A stretch of 64,000 bases of DNA from Taeniopygia guttata. Its lineage: Eukaryota > Chordata > Aves > Passeriformes > Estrildidae. The stretch covers positions 20,985,001-21,049,000 of the forward strand of contig NC_133024.1 in the NCBI RefSeq assembly GCF_048771995.1. The letters run 5' to 3'. The notes beneath the pieces are model-generated. The model did no database searches, was not told the DNA's origin, and worked only from the letters and a program-made list of their open reading frames with translations. A program made the position numbers and the translations under genes. The stretch's first letter is position 1, and each line of letters opens with the position of its first letter. Shown here piece after piece: positions 38,490 to 51,582 of this stretch.

Positions 38490-39117
38490 TGTCGCAGTGC
38501 CTCCCCAAATGTCAGCTAGCCCGGTGTCCTTGGCACTGCGGGCAGCAAGGGCCACATTCACATGCCACTGCAGGCCCAAAGCCACCAGACTTGGAGAGAC
38601 ATGGAGCAGCATTGACAAAAGCAAAGGAGTGGTCCTTTTGGGGGCATCGACAGTCTGAGTTTATTAGCAGTCTTAGGAGACAATTATAGCCTGAAGGGAG
38701 ATAAACCCCAAAAAGCCCTGAGCAGTGTGTGCATGGCCTTTTATATGGGGGAGGAACAAGGGGCGGGAACAACAGTCAACCAACGGGATGACAACTGCGG
38801 GTGGAAACCGAGGTGACAAGCAGTGGAAACATCCAATGGGGTGAGAGGGAGGGAGGGGACCCCGGGAACCAGCCTATCACCCGAGGCCCTGGGTAGAACT
38901 TTCTAGGTGAAAGGGAGGGGCCTCAGAATAATGGACAGGCCCCAGGGAGGGGTCAGGGAAGTGACTCAGCATAAATGAACCAATAGGGTAGGTAGAGGGA
39001 GGGATGACTGGCAGACAGAGGGGGGAGGAGAAGAAGGGAGGCCGGACCACTTAACATAAAGAGGGGGAGAAGGAGCAACCATAAGGGGGGGGGAGACACT
39101 TAAAACACACCCCAACA
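38490..39117 (-). mobile_element. Solo LTR, ERVK-type, reverse
   Basis: This 628-bp LTR on the reverse strand runs TGTTGGGGTGTG... to ...GGCACTGCGACA. Perfect 6-bp target duplications CCAAGC flank it (38484-38489 and 39118-39123). On the reverse strand there is a TATA box (CCCATATAAAAGG, forward position about 38736-38748) and, about 80 bases further on, a poly(A) signal AATAAA (forward TTTATT at 38660-38665). This gives a normal U3-R-U5 order. U3 is very purine/G-rich on the forward strand. No coding retroviral sequence flanks it. Confidence 0.93.
38736..38748 (-). promoter_or_regulatory. TATA box of the reverse ERVK-type LTR
   Basis: The reverse strand reads CCCATATAAAAGG. Initiation would fall near 38710-38720, heading toward lower coordinates. 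Confidence 0.6.
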
Positions 39118-39123
39118 CCAAGC

Positions 39124-40049
39124 CTGCTTTCTTCTCTTGCTAAAAGCATCAACATGCCATCAGTAGAATCAAACTTTTTACCCATAAGGCTATTAAATTT
39201 CTCTCCTAACATCTATTTTCTTAACTTACTAGGATAGTAATCTGATTTTTGGAGGGGTGAAATCACTTCAGGAAGAAGATGAAAAGTAAAAGGTAGGGGA
39301 AAATGTCATTTAGAAATTGTAACTTTTTTTCCTTAGTATTTTGGGATTTATCTGATTTCTGTGATACTGAAAGACAATGTGAAGTGGGACAGTGTTTCCC
39401 TAATATCTTAAAATATAATTTGAAAAAAACCTTTAGCAATTTTTTTTTTCCAAGAGACATTATTCTTTACTAACAGCTCTACCAATAAAGGGTATAAACT
39501 GGAAACAATAGGCAACTGAAACAGATGAAGAAGATGGACATGGGAGACAACAGAAAAAAACACACTTTAAAAAATTATGTTCATGTGAGAGGAAGTAATG
39601 TGAAACATGAGGATTGAATACATAGGAAAACCTGGAAATGTTAATGCTGAATGATTTACAAAGAAAAATAAATACTGAGTTCATAGGAATAACTTGGGCC
39701 TTTTAGTTCAGAAATTATCCCTGAACAGATCAGCATTTAAAATTACTTAAGTAACTTTTTAATATGAGTATATTCCACTTTATAGACTTCACACAAAATT
39801 TTCATAATCCCAATGGCTCTAAGTACCTACTACTCAAAGCATGCAATGTCATTTAGTTTGATACTGATTCTCACACTGTATAACTTCCAGTGCAACACAG
39901 AAGTCTCTAAAGTTGACTGTACATATGTTCCAACACAAATGGATTAGTTGAAATCCTTCTGCAAATAAAGAATTTATATGACAGCAAACTCTGCGTTTTG
40001 TTAATCCAAATTTTGACTTTTTATTCATTTGCTTCTTCTTCTTTGTAAT
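39124..40049. other. Unique AT-rich DNA
   Basis: No feature was recognised. Confidence 0.4.
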
Positions 40050-40098
40050 GTGCTTTTACATACTTCTGAAGGCTTTTACATACACTGAAGGCTTTTAG
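40050..40098 (+). repeat. Short tandem repeat, unit about 21 bp
   Basis: GCTTTTACATACTTCTGAAG, then GCTTTTACATACACTGAAG, then GCTTTTA: two full units and a partial one. Confidence 0.75.
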
Positions 40099-40109
40099 TG
40101 TTTGCCATA

Positions 40110-40330
40110 AACTTTCTCTTTCAACCAAACTACCCAATCTCTCCTACATTTCTCATAGGTAAGAAGTCCCAGACCACTGTGATCCTTCTCTGCTGTATTC
40201 TGACTACTCTGCCTCTGTAGAATCATATCTTTAGAAGCTGGGTGCTTGAAGTGGGCCCTTGTCAGCTCTGTGGAGAATATGGATAGTTTCTTATGCAGAA
40301 AGACATCTTCTTGCAGAAACAGTCATGTTT
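40110..40330 (-). mobile_element. Possible ancient CR1 fragment, reverse
   Basis: TCTCCTACATTTCTCATAGG, GTAAGAAGTCCCAGACC, GTGATCCTTCTCTGCTG and a later GAAGCTGGGTGCTTGAAGTG occur in the same order as in a reversed CR1 body. The match is strongly diverged and judged by eye. Confidence 0.4.
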
Positions 40331-42289
40331 TAGAAGTACTGTGTGTTATGTGACCTAACAAATGCAAGTGGAGAGAAGGTGGCACCCCAAATATGATGCA
40401 ATAAGATGAGAAAAGCCAGAATTGGTCTTTTTTAGTTGAAATAAATTAATTTTCTGTCTCTGGATATATGGGTTTTGTTTGTTCAACCTGTGTTACTAAG
40501 CACCAATTGAATGACAATGAATAATCAATCAATAGGAACACACTGAGCCCATTTCACTGCTGCACATGTATCATTTGCTGAGCAAAAATCCAAATACTCC
40601 ACCTAAAAAACAGGAGGGTGTTTAATAGTTGGGGAGCTAAATTAAGAGCTACAAGCCACCTCTCTAATGACTCACTATGAAGTTTTTTTACATCGACCCA
40701 TTATAGCACAGCTACATATGTACATGCATGCAATAAAAAACCCCATACCCCCCAATGCTAAATCAAACAATTATATAGAAACAACACGCAAAACCTATGT
40801 TCATTCTTATTAAAAGGTCACAGATTCTTTCCTCATATATAGTATAATTTATTCTCAATTGTCTTAGGAATGTGGAAAATATGATAACATGAAATGTAAT
40901 TTGGGAGCATTAAGAAAGTTAAATGTTTATATTCAGTAAACACCCTTGATCCTTCTGTAGCCAGTGTACACAGTGCATATTATTTTAAAGCAACAGATTT
41001 AAATATAACTGCATTACCACTTTACTCACAAGCCAATCTACAGACTGTGACTGGTTCCCAACTCTCATTTTTAAGTAAATAAATTAATACATATGCTGGA
41101 AGTTCCCCCACCAGACAGTCACGCTTGGAATACACTGCTCCCTTTCCTAAAGATCCAAAGTTCAGTCAAACAAGGAAAAAAAAAAATCTCTTGAGGACCC
41201 TCCTATTTCCCTCTTCTCATAAGTCTGGAAAAAAAATATGCTGAAGAAAAATGAGCTCAGATTTGTACATGAGAACCTCTTTTTTGATTGACAATGAATA
41301 TTACATAGGTATGTTAATGTTAGGGGTTTTTGGCAGAATTTCTACAGAACCTAAATGTTATACAGAAATTCTTCCCAAAACAGTTTTACTTGAGTGAAAA
41401 TGTTGGAACTCCATAATGCCTTTCCAAAATCTGCCCTTTTAGTAGTTTTTAGTGATTTTTTTTTTTTTTTAAATCTAAGAGATCCATACATTTGTTAGCA
41501 AAGTTTACCACAATTTTAGCAACTTAAGCAATGGGACTATGACCCATTGTAGGGATCTTTCTTACAAAAATAACTCCCAACAAACCAACAAAAAAAGAGC
41601 AAACAGCATAGCCTAATAACAAAATTAATTAATAAGATATTTCTGAAGTATAGCCATATTTGAATCCTCAAGTTGTAATTTTGGAAAGTTGTGAACTCTT
41701 AAAAAAAGTTATGAAAAATGTAACAGGATCAGCAAATTTCTGGAGTGTTATCTGACATTGGCTTTGTCTTGTGTCCCTCTGTGGATTATTCCACAGTCAG
41801 AAGCTTTGATCAAGTCCACCTCTTCACTAGCTCTCATGAACTTCAGCCTGAAAGATGCTGCTCCAGAATCATAAAGTTGGTCTACAGAGACACAGTTTGC
41901 AAAGGCCCGATGGAAACTTGTCCTCATGAACGGAACACCATGAAAAAAATAAATGAAATCACTTTTTGTTGTTACCACACTGTGGCATTTGCTATTACTG
42001 TACTACTTCACCACCTGCAGTATAGAGGGAAGAAAAAAAAAATGTTTTTTGCTGGGCAGAGGAAGTGAGTTTGAGGGTAAGAATCAGAGTATAAGACTAA
42101 AAGTGTTAAAAAAAACTTTAAAATAATCTTAAGCAAATGGTGACAAATCTAGACTTCATGAAAAAAGAGTGCATTACATAGCCTTCAAGCTGCCTGCAAC
42201 TTCATGTCAGTTTGATTTCTTTTGTTTACCATAATTAAAGAAACACTAAAAATTTTCATTTGCTTCAGGCAACATTACTATGATTTCAA
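40331..42289. other. Unique AT-rich DNA
   Basis: A 107-codon forward frame (41745-42068) sits here. It is unrecognised, ends in a lysine-rich run from an A tract, and lacks supporting splice or start context. T runs lie near 41458-41470. Confidence 0.4.
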
Positions 42290-43183
42290 AGTACACCCAA
42301 GTGCACCACCCTCAGTCGTTCACAGACAACAACAAGTTGGCGAGTGTTGATCTACTGGAGGATTATGCTCTGCAGAGGGATTTGGACAGGCTGGATTGAT
42401 GACCTGAGGGCAATTGTATGGGGTTCAATAAAGTTCAATAAGTGCCAGGTCCTGCACTGGGGCCACAACAACCCCAGGCAGCACCACAGGCTGGGGGAAG
42501 AGTGGCTGGAAAGCTGCCTGGCAGAAAAGGACCTGGGGGGGCTGGCTGACAGCAGCTGAACACGAGCTAGTGTGTACTCAGGTGGCCACGAAGGCCAATG
42601 ACATCCTGGTCTGTACCAGCAATAGTGTGGCCAGCAGGACCAGGGCAGGGATTGTCCCCCTGTACTTGGCACTGGTGAGGCTGCCTTGAGTCCTGTGTCC
42701 ACTTTTGGGTCCCTAAATTCAGGAAAGATATTGAGGTGCTAAAGCCTGTCCAGAGAAGGACTATGAAGGTGATTAAGGGTCAGGAGCACAAATCCTGTAA
42801 GGAGTGGCTGAGGGAGCTGGGGGTGTTTAGCCTGGAGAAAAGAAGGCTCAGGGCAGCACCTTATCATTCTCTACAAGTGCCTGAAAAGAGGGTGTAGTGA
42901 GGTAGGGGTTAGTTTCTTCCCTCAGCTAACTAGTGATAGGATAAAAGGAAATGGCCTTAAATCTGTTTAGATTGGTTATTAGGGAAAAAAATCTTCCTGG
43001 AAAGGATTGTAAAGCCCTGGAACAGGCTGCCCAGGGAAAAGGCTGAGTTGCCATCCCTGGAGGGATTTAAAAGATGTGTAGATGTGGCACCTGGGCAAAC
43101 AGTTTAGTGGTAGGCTTGGCAGCGTGGGGGTAATGGTTGGACTTGACGATCTTAGAGATCTTTTCAAACTGAAGCCATTCTGT
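42290..43183 (+). mobile_element. CR1 LINE fragment, forward
   Basis: About 890 bases aligning with the element at 1-957. The C-terminal CR1 reading-frame remnant is visible as [20 protein letters not shown] near 42430-42490, followed by [16 protein letters not shown]. The 3' end runs GGACTTGACGATCTTAGAG to TTCTGTGCC, slightly decayed. It is 5'-truncated near 42290. Frames are broken, so it cannot move by itself. Confidence 0.93.
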
Positions 43184-46100
43184 GCCAATAGAAGAAGAGC
43201 TCAGTACATGTTGTGATTTTCTTTCTTCCATAATACTAAGCAAGCAAATTAATACAAAAATGTTATTGAAGAAAAATTATGGAGAAAACCAGCTGATAGT
43301 TCCAAATCATTAGCCAAGTACATATAACAATGCCCTCCTCATCCAAAACTACTCATCATAACAGCATGAGAAAGAATGCAGTTGTGGTATTTCCTCCAAC
43401 ACCAGAAAAGCTGAAAGAATCCTATGAGAAACTTCTTTCCAGCATCTCTGACTTCTGATGACTATCCAAACCAAAAAGTGAACAAGGACATAACCCCAGA
43501 GTTTCTCTGGAATGTATATCTGATTAGACAACATTTTATCATTCAAAATTGTGATAAACCATGGCACAGACATAGGGGTGTAGCACGTTTGACAGCATCT
43601 TACACCAAATTTCTCTTCACTGAGTGGTTCTTTGTTCAGAGCTGCCTCAGTTTTGCTGCATGGTAAGAATATGCAGAGTTGTCAAGCAGCAGCTGACTTG
43701 CCAAACAAACTACTTCCTTCTATACTCAACTGTGTACACCCAGTTCATTTCTGAACATCTCTGGGAGGAATTACTCTAGAATTGTTGCTCAGAAGCCTAA
43801 TGGAGCTACAGAGAACTGACTCCATCAGTTTAAAAAATCAGAATAAAACAGATAAAACCTCACCCAAAAATATACAAAAAAAAGCTTCTTTAATTCACAT
43901 AAACTTCATCTGATGTCTGTGGGACAAAACAATTTTGGCTTAGAGCTTATGCAAATATTAACAATAACATACAAACATTGAACTGTTTGAGAAAAAGTAA
44001 CTGCTTGTTCATTCCATCCAGTCCAACATAAATAGAAATAAATGCTTTAAGATATGAGCCTTGCATTTGGATGGAGTAAAAAGGCTTTGACATAACATGC
44101 TATGCTGAGACTTAAAGCTTCAGTAGTTCAGCCTGCCTTTTCTTGTTGCAAGTGCATGAATGACGGATGCTAGAAGAGTTCCTGTTCTTTTGTAAAATAA
44201 ACAACCTTGAACAGAGCACTCACAGAAATAAAACAATGTCAAGTTCTCTATACTTTTAAAAGTTTGTAACACTGACCTTGGACATGGAGATGGTTTCTAT
44301 AAGCAGTATGATAAAAGAGTCTAAAAGTATTCTAGTGCAAAAGAGCCACATTGTTAGAATAGCATAAGTCTACATATCTTGCAGAGGAGAATGCAGGGTC
44401 TGTACTAGACACATTACTCTCCTTCTCTGTCAGTGGAAGTACAGTGTTTTTAAAAAGATAAGATAATTATGGATGCCTCACCTCCCTGACATTAATATAA
44501 CTGATCTGCACTAGGAGAAAAATTCTGTGAAAGAACATGGAATGTTCTTTCCTTTTATTGATATTCATCTTAATATGTCGGCCAAAGGGAGATTGGAGAT
44601 GAGGAATACTGGAAAATCCTTTCTGCAGGTTGGTTTCTAGGTTGCCACTGAAGTCTCACAAAGAGAAAAACACAAGTGAAAAACCAGCTTACTAGTATCA
44701 TCTTAAATTAAAAGGTCTCAGTTAAGTAAGTGGTGAACTTCCTCTCCTGTCATTGGTCTAGCATTACTGAATGCATTAATAAAGACTACTTAAAGCTTTA
44801 GATAGATTAAATAAAAATAGTAAACACTGATCTAACTCCTCCACCTATATGAAGAGTATGAGAATGTATCGATTATGCAAAATGAGACAAGTTTATAGAA
44901 CCAAAGAAATTGTTATGAACTCTATGAGTTGACTGAATTTCTAGAGTTAGGAAAAGGCCTTTGTCCAGAATATAATACATATTTTCTATTCATTGTTTCA
45001 AGGTAATGTGTTGAATGGTCACAAGAAAAGAGAGTTTCTTTCCAGATGAAATGCCATGGCAAAAAAAGAGACCAAAGTATCAATTTGGGAATGCATGCAG
45101 AAATGCCAATGTATCATTAAGCATTTATTTTTTTATACTCCTTTACTCCTCCTGGTGAACATGGTGGCAAGCAAATTTCTTACTCAATAATAAAACTCAA
45201 ACAGTTTGTAAAATCTTAAGAGTGCTGAAATTTACTTGAGTGTTGTATGTGCTCACCAACAATGTAAGACAAACTTTTCCTCCACATCAGAACTTCTTTT
45301 GCTGTAGCTGCTGACCAGTAGCAATGATTTCAAAGATCAGACACAAGCTGGACAGAGCACTCATGTCTTCATCATCATGCTAAGAAGAACTCAGAGGATT
45401 TGTTTCCATAATTGACGGCTCTATTAGAAGCCCACTAAAGTACTTCGTTCTTAAAAATACAGAAGGGCAGGGGAGGGCAGGAAGAAAACTAAACTAGGGG
45501 GGGAAAAGCCCTGTGTTGGTCCTTCATTTCCATGAACTTAGCTAGCCTATGGATCTTGGGAACAAGTTAACATTGTTTAATGTCTACACTAAAAGCGAGC
45601 AATAGAAACACTGAACTGTGAACTGAAATCAGTAACTTGCAACTTAACTTATTGCAACTTAATATATAATAAAAATAATGGAATTGATGAAACAACTGCA
45701 AATGGCATTGAGTTGACAGGCTCTTTGCTAAACACTCCATAGGCCATGCTCTGATGTATTACAGCAAAATTATAAGATTGTAATAGAATGAATGATTGAA
45801 AAGCAACTCTACCAAAATCTGTGAGCGCTGCCAACCATGTCTCTGCTCAAGCTCCTGTTTTTCCACAGTAAAACAGAGAGCAGAAGCTGCTGTGGTTCCT
45901 TCATACCACATTCTCAGGAGTTAGAATAAAAAATACTGTATATCCCCCAGCAGTAAAATTTTATGCAATTTGAAGAAAATACCTACTTCTGACAAGACTA
46001 AATATGCAATAGAACTATGTTTTCCCCAGCCCTAAAGAAAAAAAATTGTTTTGATGTTTGGAATCAAATTCCTATGGTTTAGTGATTTTTTTTCTCATAA

Positions 46101-46746
46101 TATTAGGCAGTTTGAACATTAATGAAGATGAAAAATTTAATTCTGTCTCTACAGTGTTTTTTTTTTTGTGCAGAAGGGAAAATAATTTATTAATGATGTA
46201 ACCAGGATATCAAAATAGTCTATTATTTCAAAGCTGATGAATTGTGTAGTTAGGAAGGGAGCAATATCTGTGAGATAAGGCATAAGACCCAAGCAGTAGA
46301 GATGGATTAGAAAACATGAACATTTTATTCAGGCTCTGCTTCATTCCCTTTTTAACTTCGGTGTCACTGGGCCAAGTATTTCTTTTCATCATACATTTAT
46401 TTTCCTAAGGAAGATATATTTCATTTGAAACAGAGCACAAATTATCTTTCCAAAATAATTTTTTCAAACCCCATACAAACTTTTGGCAGAGAGTTTCCAA
46501 AGAATATACATATCTTACAGACAAAATGTGTGCCACTTGGCTTCATTAATAAAATTTCAGGAAATATTCAAAATGCACACACAGAATGCATAATACTGCC
46601 ACCAAGCACATTCTATTTAGTCCTCAATCATGTGTTAAAAGGTTATGACTTCCATGTTTTATCGTGGTTACTTCTCACAAATGGACAAACACTAGATTTG
46701 AATATAGGGTCATTTTATCAGCTTTGCTCATTGTAAAGATGTAAGA
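43184..46746. other. Unique AT-rich DNA
   Basis: No gene, LTR or clear CR1 was recognised in about 3.5 kb. Short A and T tracts are common. Confidence 0.4.
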
Positions 46747-47228
46747 TGGGGTGTTCCACGGACGGATTTGGGGTGAATATATGCGAGATCTCTGTTGGTT
46801 GCTCTTGGGGGATGAGGTTTATTCAGGATGCAGAAAGACCCTGCCTTGTGCTGTGTAGCAGCACGTGGCTGAGCCTGAGGTGATGGGAGAGGGGAGAGAC
46901 AAAGAGGGGAGCAGGGACTCCCAGAGGAAGTTCCAGGAGGAGAGGGGAAGATCCAAGAGGGCGTCTGGCCCCCGGAGACCCCTTATCAAGAGGGGCTTCA
47001 AGGTGGGCTGGAACAGGACTTGGGCCAATGGGGTCACAGACACTTGATGTTTCAGGGGAGGGTTACAGGTGTGGGGTGAACCATACATTTTGGGGGTGAG
47101 ATGGAACAGTCCATTTGACTTTTGGACCCCTCTGTAAGTGAGGGTATTGTCCAGCCAGTAGGGGGCATGATATTCATCCTGGCTGTACTGTTGTGGTTCT
47201 TAATCATATTTATCTACCCTTCCCAACA
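46747..47228 (-). mobile_element. Solo LTR, family 1, copy B, reverse
   Basis: The reverse strand runs TGTTGGGAAGGGTAG... to ...GTGGAACACCCCA (482 bp). It matches copy A (2294-2788) along its full length, with about a tenth of positions differing and several small indels. The poly(A) signal is intact on the reverse strand (AATAAA; forward TTTATT at 46818-46823), unlike copy A. Unlike copy A I see no target duplication: GTAAGA lies on the left and GCTCAT on the right. The flank may have mutated or been rearranged. The small open frames on both strands are accidental. Confidence 0.88.
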
Positions 47229-47274
47229 GCTCATCATCTGGGCCATTGTCCCAATCTCTGAAATGCAGATAAAC

Positions 47275-48010
47275 TGACACTCATCTAATCTGAACTCCTG
47301 TACAATATCACCTGAGTGGAAACTCAGTCTTTTTGTACAATGACATAAGAATACAGCATAATTAGGAATATTAGAAGATCTTTAATAGAATCAATTCCTG
47401 CTTGAAGAAGGGTCAGCCATGAAGTCAGAACACACTTCTCTAGGTTCATCCACTTGGCTATTGAAAGCCTCCAAGGATGGAGGCTGCACAGTGTCACCAA
47501 AAACCAGTTCCACTGCCTGATTGTTTTTGAAGGGGAGAAGCTTTTCCTTATATCCTGACACAACCTCCTTTTTTTTCAACTTAGGCCTGCTCTCAGTTGT
47601 CCTTCCACCACCATGGAGCCCATCTCCACCTTCTAAATAACCTCCCCTTAGGTACTGGAGGCAGCTGTTTGAAAAACCCCAAACCTGACTGTTGCCAGGT
47701 TGGACCAGCCCCACTCCTGCAACCTGACCTCCAAGGGCAGGGGCAGCAGCCCTGGAGATAATGTCAGTGGTTCCCCACTTACCCTGATGCAGTTCACTGG
47801 CATCCTTCTTGCACCAGGAGGCTCAACGCTGGACATGTCTTCTAAATATGGCCTAGTAAGTGCTGAGTAGAGGGAGCTAATCACTTTCCCAAGCTACTGG
47901 CTGTGCTCCTGTGATTACAGTCCAAGATAGTGTCCTTCTTTGCTGCCACAAACTACTACTGGCTCAAATTCAGTTTGCTGTCTAGCAAGACTCCCAGTTT
48001 CAGCTTCCCC
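47275..48010 (-). mobile_element. Older CR1 fragment, reverse
   Basis: It starts with a diverged inverted CR1 3' tail (CTCATCTAATCTGAACTCCT), then GAAAGCCTCCAAGGATGGAG and TGAAGGGGAGAAGCTTTTCC. Next comes a reverse-strand coding remnant (SSLYSALTRPYLEDM near 47840-47880), then AGACTCCCAGTTTCAGC. Divergence is greater than in the other CR1 copies. The far end is unclear and could reach about 48070. It lies only 46 bases from LTR copy B. Confidence 0.8.
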
Positions 48011-48457
48011 AGAATTGCTTCCCCAGTTAGTGAGCTCACAGGTTTTATATTTTCAATTGGGCTAATACTGTATGCTCACCTTTGAGAAAAACTGCCAGTC
48101 TTTAAGTTAGCACTGCAGAGTTGCTCCATTAATTTTTTTTTTTTTCTGTTTTGGTATGGCAAGCATCAACATCAGCTAGAAATTCTCAGTGGAAATTCCA
48201 GAGCTGACACATAGATAAAGGAATTCAGTAAATATAGGAGATAAATTATGCATTTGTAGACTGGATTGACTGAATTGATATGAACAGCTTTGGACTGCAT
48301 TCCCTTTTCACTGGTGGGTGTAACAGAATCAGTACATTCAAGACATACAAAATGGCATTAGTTACAGCTACAGTATGGTCTGTATCAATTCTTTTCTTTC
48401 TTTTTTCAAATCTCCCTCTATCAGGTGATATGGTAAAGAATTAACCTTGTAATACTG
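48011..48457. other. Short unique stretch between CR1 and LTR
   Basis: A T run lies at about 48130-48145. No gene was recognised. It may hold the decayed continuation of the CR1. Confidence 0.35.
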
Positions 48458-49850
48458 TGTCATGGTTTGACACTGGCATAATGCTAGCGCCTTCCTGAAA
48501 ATACAACCTTCTAAATGATTTGCTGTGAGATGCGATCAGGAACAGAGTACAGTAGGCTTAAGCTTAATAATAAAGGAGAAACTTTATTAAACTACTACTA
48601 CTAAAAAGGGAAAAGAAAAAAAAACTAAATCTAAAAAAATGAAAACCTTCTAAAACATTCCTCCTCCCCACTCCCCCCCCCCCCCCCGATTTCTAACAAA
48701 CCACAGTGAGACACAACTTGGACATCTTATCAGGTTTCTATTCTTCAGATAATCAATATTCAGTCTATCGAGGGAGAGAGGAGCCTCTCTTGTGCTATAG
48801 ACTTTTTAAGAAACACAACTGTACTTCTTGTATTTCCATGTCACACATGGCACCACCCAGAGAAAAAAATTGCCATGGTGACACTCTCCTTTCTGTGCAC
48901 AGTGCTTTCACTACTAATGCATGGACAGACTGTTCTTAGGATATTTTTTTAAAGAATGTTTTGCTAAGAGAGGAAAAAACAACAGTTTTTTATTTTTGGG
49001 ACCACAGTACCCCTATTTTCTTCCTCCCCTGGGACCAAGGGTCTCAAGAACAGAGATCATATTTTTTTCTTCTCCTCTGAAGACAGGCGGTGTTACTACA
49101 AACCTCTTCAACTTTTCTCTGTTCACTCTACTCCTGTTTTTTTCTTTAGCTGCTGAAGCAGGTCTCTTGGCTTACTGTGCATCTTCTTAAAATACAGTCT
49201 CTTTTTTGGAGGAGAAAACTGGTTTAGTCTATGGTTAATAAGAAAAAGTCTACCTAAAAGCTACTCCATCATCTTCCCCCCACAATTTTCTTTTCTTAAC
49301 ATTTCAGGCCCCAGGCTGTCTTTCTTCTTCTCTTTTAAACTGAGGAGGAGTAATATTTTACAAAGCCCTTATTTCTCAAGAAAGGGTTATAAGTTCTGAC
49401 TTCCTGGATGGCTCTTGGCCCAAGCCCCCCCCTCCTCCCCCCCTTCTTCTTCCCCGGGTGTACTGCTAGCACTGTCGCTGTCTCTTTTTTTCTCTCTCCA
49501 GAGACACTCTGTGGGGGGAATGCAGACATCCCAGATTTTCTTCTACCGGTCTATCTACAGGGAGCTGGCTGGTTCTAGCCCCTCTACCTTTCACTGAACT
49601 TAACCTGGCCACATGGCTTCCCCTCCCCCACCCAACCACCCGGCTGGGGGGCGGGAAGTCTGCACTCCACTCTGACCAGAACTAAAGAGAGAAAGTTCTC
49701 CAGGGAGTTCTGGTTTCTAACCCCAATGTGTTCTCAGAGGCGTGTCCAGATTTCAATTGGTCAGCTCAAGTGTCAATATTCAACCCTAATCACTGAATGG
49801 CTTGACCTTCTTCCTTCTGAGGAAACTCCCCTCGGCGTCAAACCACGACA
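48458..49850 (-). mobile_element. Long solo LTR, reverse
   Basis: This element of about 1.39 kb is bounded by a 14-bp imperfect inverted repeat: TGTCATGGTTTGAC at 48458, and GTCAAACCACGACA ending at 49850. On the reverse strand AATAAA occurs at forward 48583-48588 (TTTATT), about 125 bases before the LTR's 3' end, as expected for a U3-R-U5 unit. Internal sequence includes a C run (48673-48687), C/T-rich tracts and a G/C-rich block at 49400-49680. Flanking duplication is unclear: TACTG on the left, TATGG on the right. I place it among avian ERV LTRs, but the class is not certain. Confidence 0.75.
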
Positions 49851-51582
49851 TATGGCAAGGTGTTTGAGGTAGACATGTGCTTTCTCCACATGCAGTAAGG
49901 CCTTGGCTGTACGCTCATCTACAATGCAAGATCTACATTTTCAAAATGTGTCCTGATTTTGTATCCTATACTGGATGGCATACAGTGGTTTTGTAGCCAG
50001 ACCATCCCACTGGCACTAATCTACAGGTACAAATGTGAAAGACAATATCAATCAGATTCTCAGTATCATGCAGATAAAACTTTGAGAACTCTCTCCCATT
50101 ACTCTCCCCTCTAAATTTATGAATCTACTATTAAAAAAAAAAAAAAAAAACAAAACCAGAAGCCAACAATACTCCGTAAAAACTGCAATACTGTCACATT
50201 TAATTCTTTAAAAGGCAAACTTGCTGGAAAGACTGAATAAAACTTACAATGATGGGAAGCATGACAGAAGACAGAATGTTGCCTGAAGCCACAGGTTCAT
50301 AAAATATACCACTGGTGAAATGGAGACATTGCTCGTGTCTGTGGTCCTACAGTCCTACAGTCAAATAAGATGAAAAGATTATATTTACATGAGGGTTGCA
50401 TAGGATAACAGAAATTTATCTGTAGGCTGTTTAGAATATTTTTATATTAACAACCACCAAAACAAAAGCCTGAAATGTTTTCCTCTTTCCTGAATCATAA
50501 ATTTTTTACATTTATTGCTGAAATTTGGAAGTGTTAACTTTTACCTCACAAGGCTGCTATTGCCTGTGTTATCCCACTTTTTGTTAGGAAGTCTCCTAAT
50601 ACTTTTTGGGTTGTGTTTAAAAACAACATTGACACCTTTACCTTGATAACTAATCTTCTGCCATCACCAAGCTATCCAGCTGCCTGGGGACTCTCCTCAT
50701 TTGATAATATTGCTAGTACCTGAGCTACTGCTGTGATGCTATATAAATGATCATTTATTTCCAGAAGTTCAACCTCCCAATCTATCCATGGGTATTCTTT
50801 CCACTACCAACATATTAGCCCACATTTTAGCTTTGTCACATTCAGTGCAAACTGGGGGGGTAATCAATTCCTTTATGGAACAAATGTAGGAATTTTGGCT
50901 TCTCTCCTTTTGAAAGACCTAGTGTGGATAGCATGTCAGTTGTACAGCTATAGTTTTAACCTGTCTCTTAAGGATGATGCCACCTCTGTTAATAATTGCT
51001 CTTTGCCATATACTTTGTATGCTAGAACTAATTTAATTTAATAGAAGACTCTACTACTAAACAAATTTACAGAATACTCATTGTAAAGAAAATATGCATT
51101 GTTCTCAGAAGTGTGATGAACCATCTATCCAAGTTTGAGTACTTCATTAAATTGATACCCTTACTAGCAGTTCTGTTCTGCACTATGTGTGTAGCTCTAC
51201 CCTCAAGTAGAGCAAGTAAATGGTACAGATTTTGGAAAGGACAGGCTGCCTCAAACAATTCTTTCAAGCTCATAGCAAACCAATCTAGATATTTTGAGGC
51301 AAGAATGGAGTAAGAGTGCTAGAGCACTGGAGGGCCTTACTGAAAAAGTAGCTTTATTTTTAAAATGCAGATGGAAACTGAAAGTTTGGACATCACTCCT
51401 GGTGATAATAACATGACAACCTTTCCTGCCATGTGTCCACATTGAATTTACTGTCTAGCCTGACAGTGTGCCATGAAATCCAGTTGGTCATTTTCAAGTT
51501 TCCCATGGATTTTTTTGTAAACTTTCATCTACTAAAAGTCTCATTAGGGAAGATAAGTGTTGCAGTGATCAGAAACCCACAG
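49851..51582. other. Unique AT-rich DNA
   Basis: An 18-base A run lies at 50133-50150. CAGTCCTACAG is a small local duplication near 50350. No gene was recognised. Confidence 0.4.

Noticed and set aside
41745..42068. 107-codon forward frame as a possible processed pseudogene
   Set aside because: No recognisable parent protein, and no retroposition marks such as a target duplication. The lysine run comes from an A tract.
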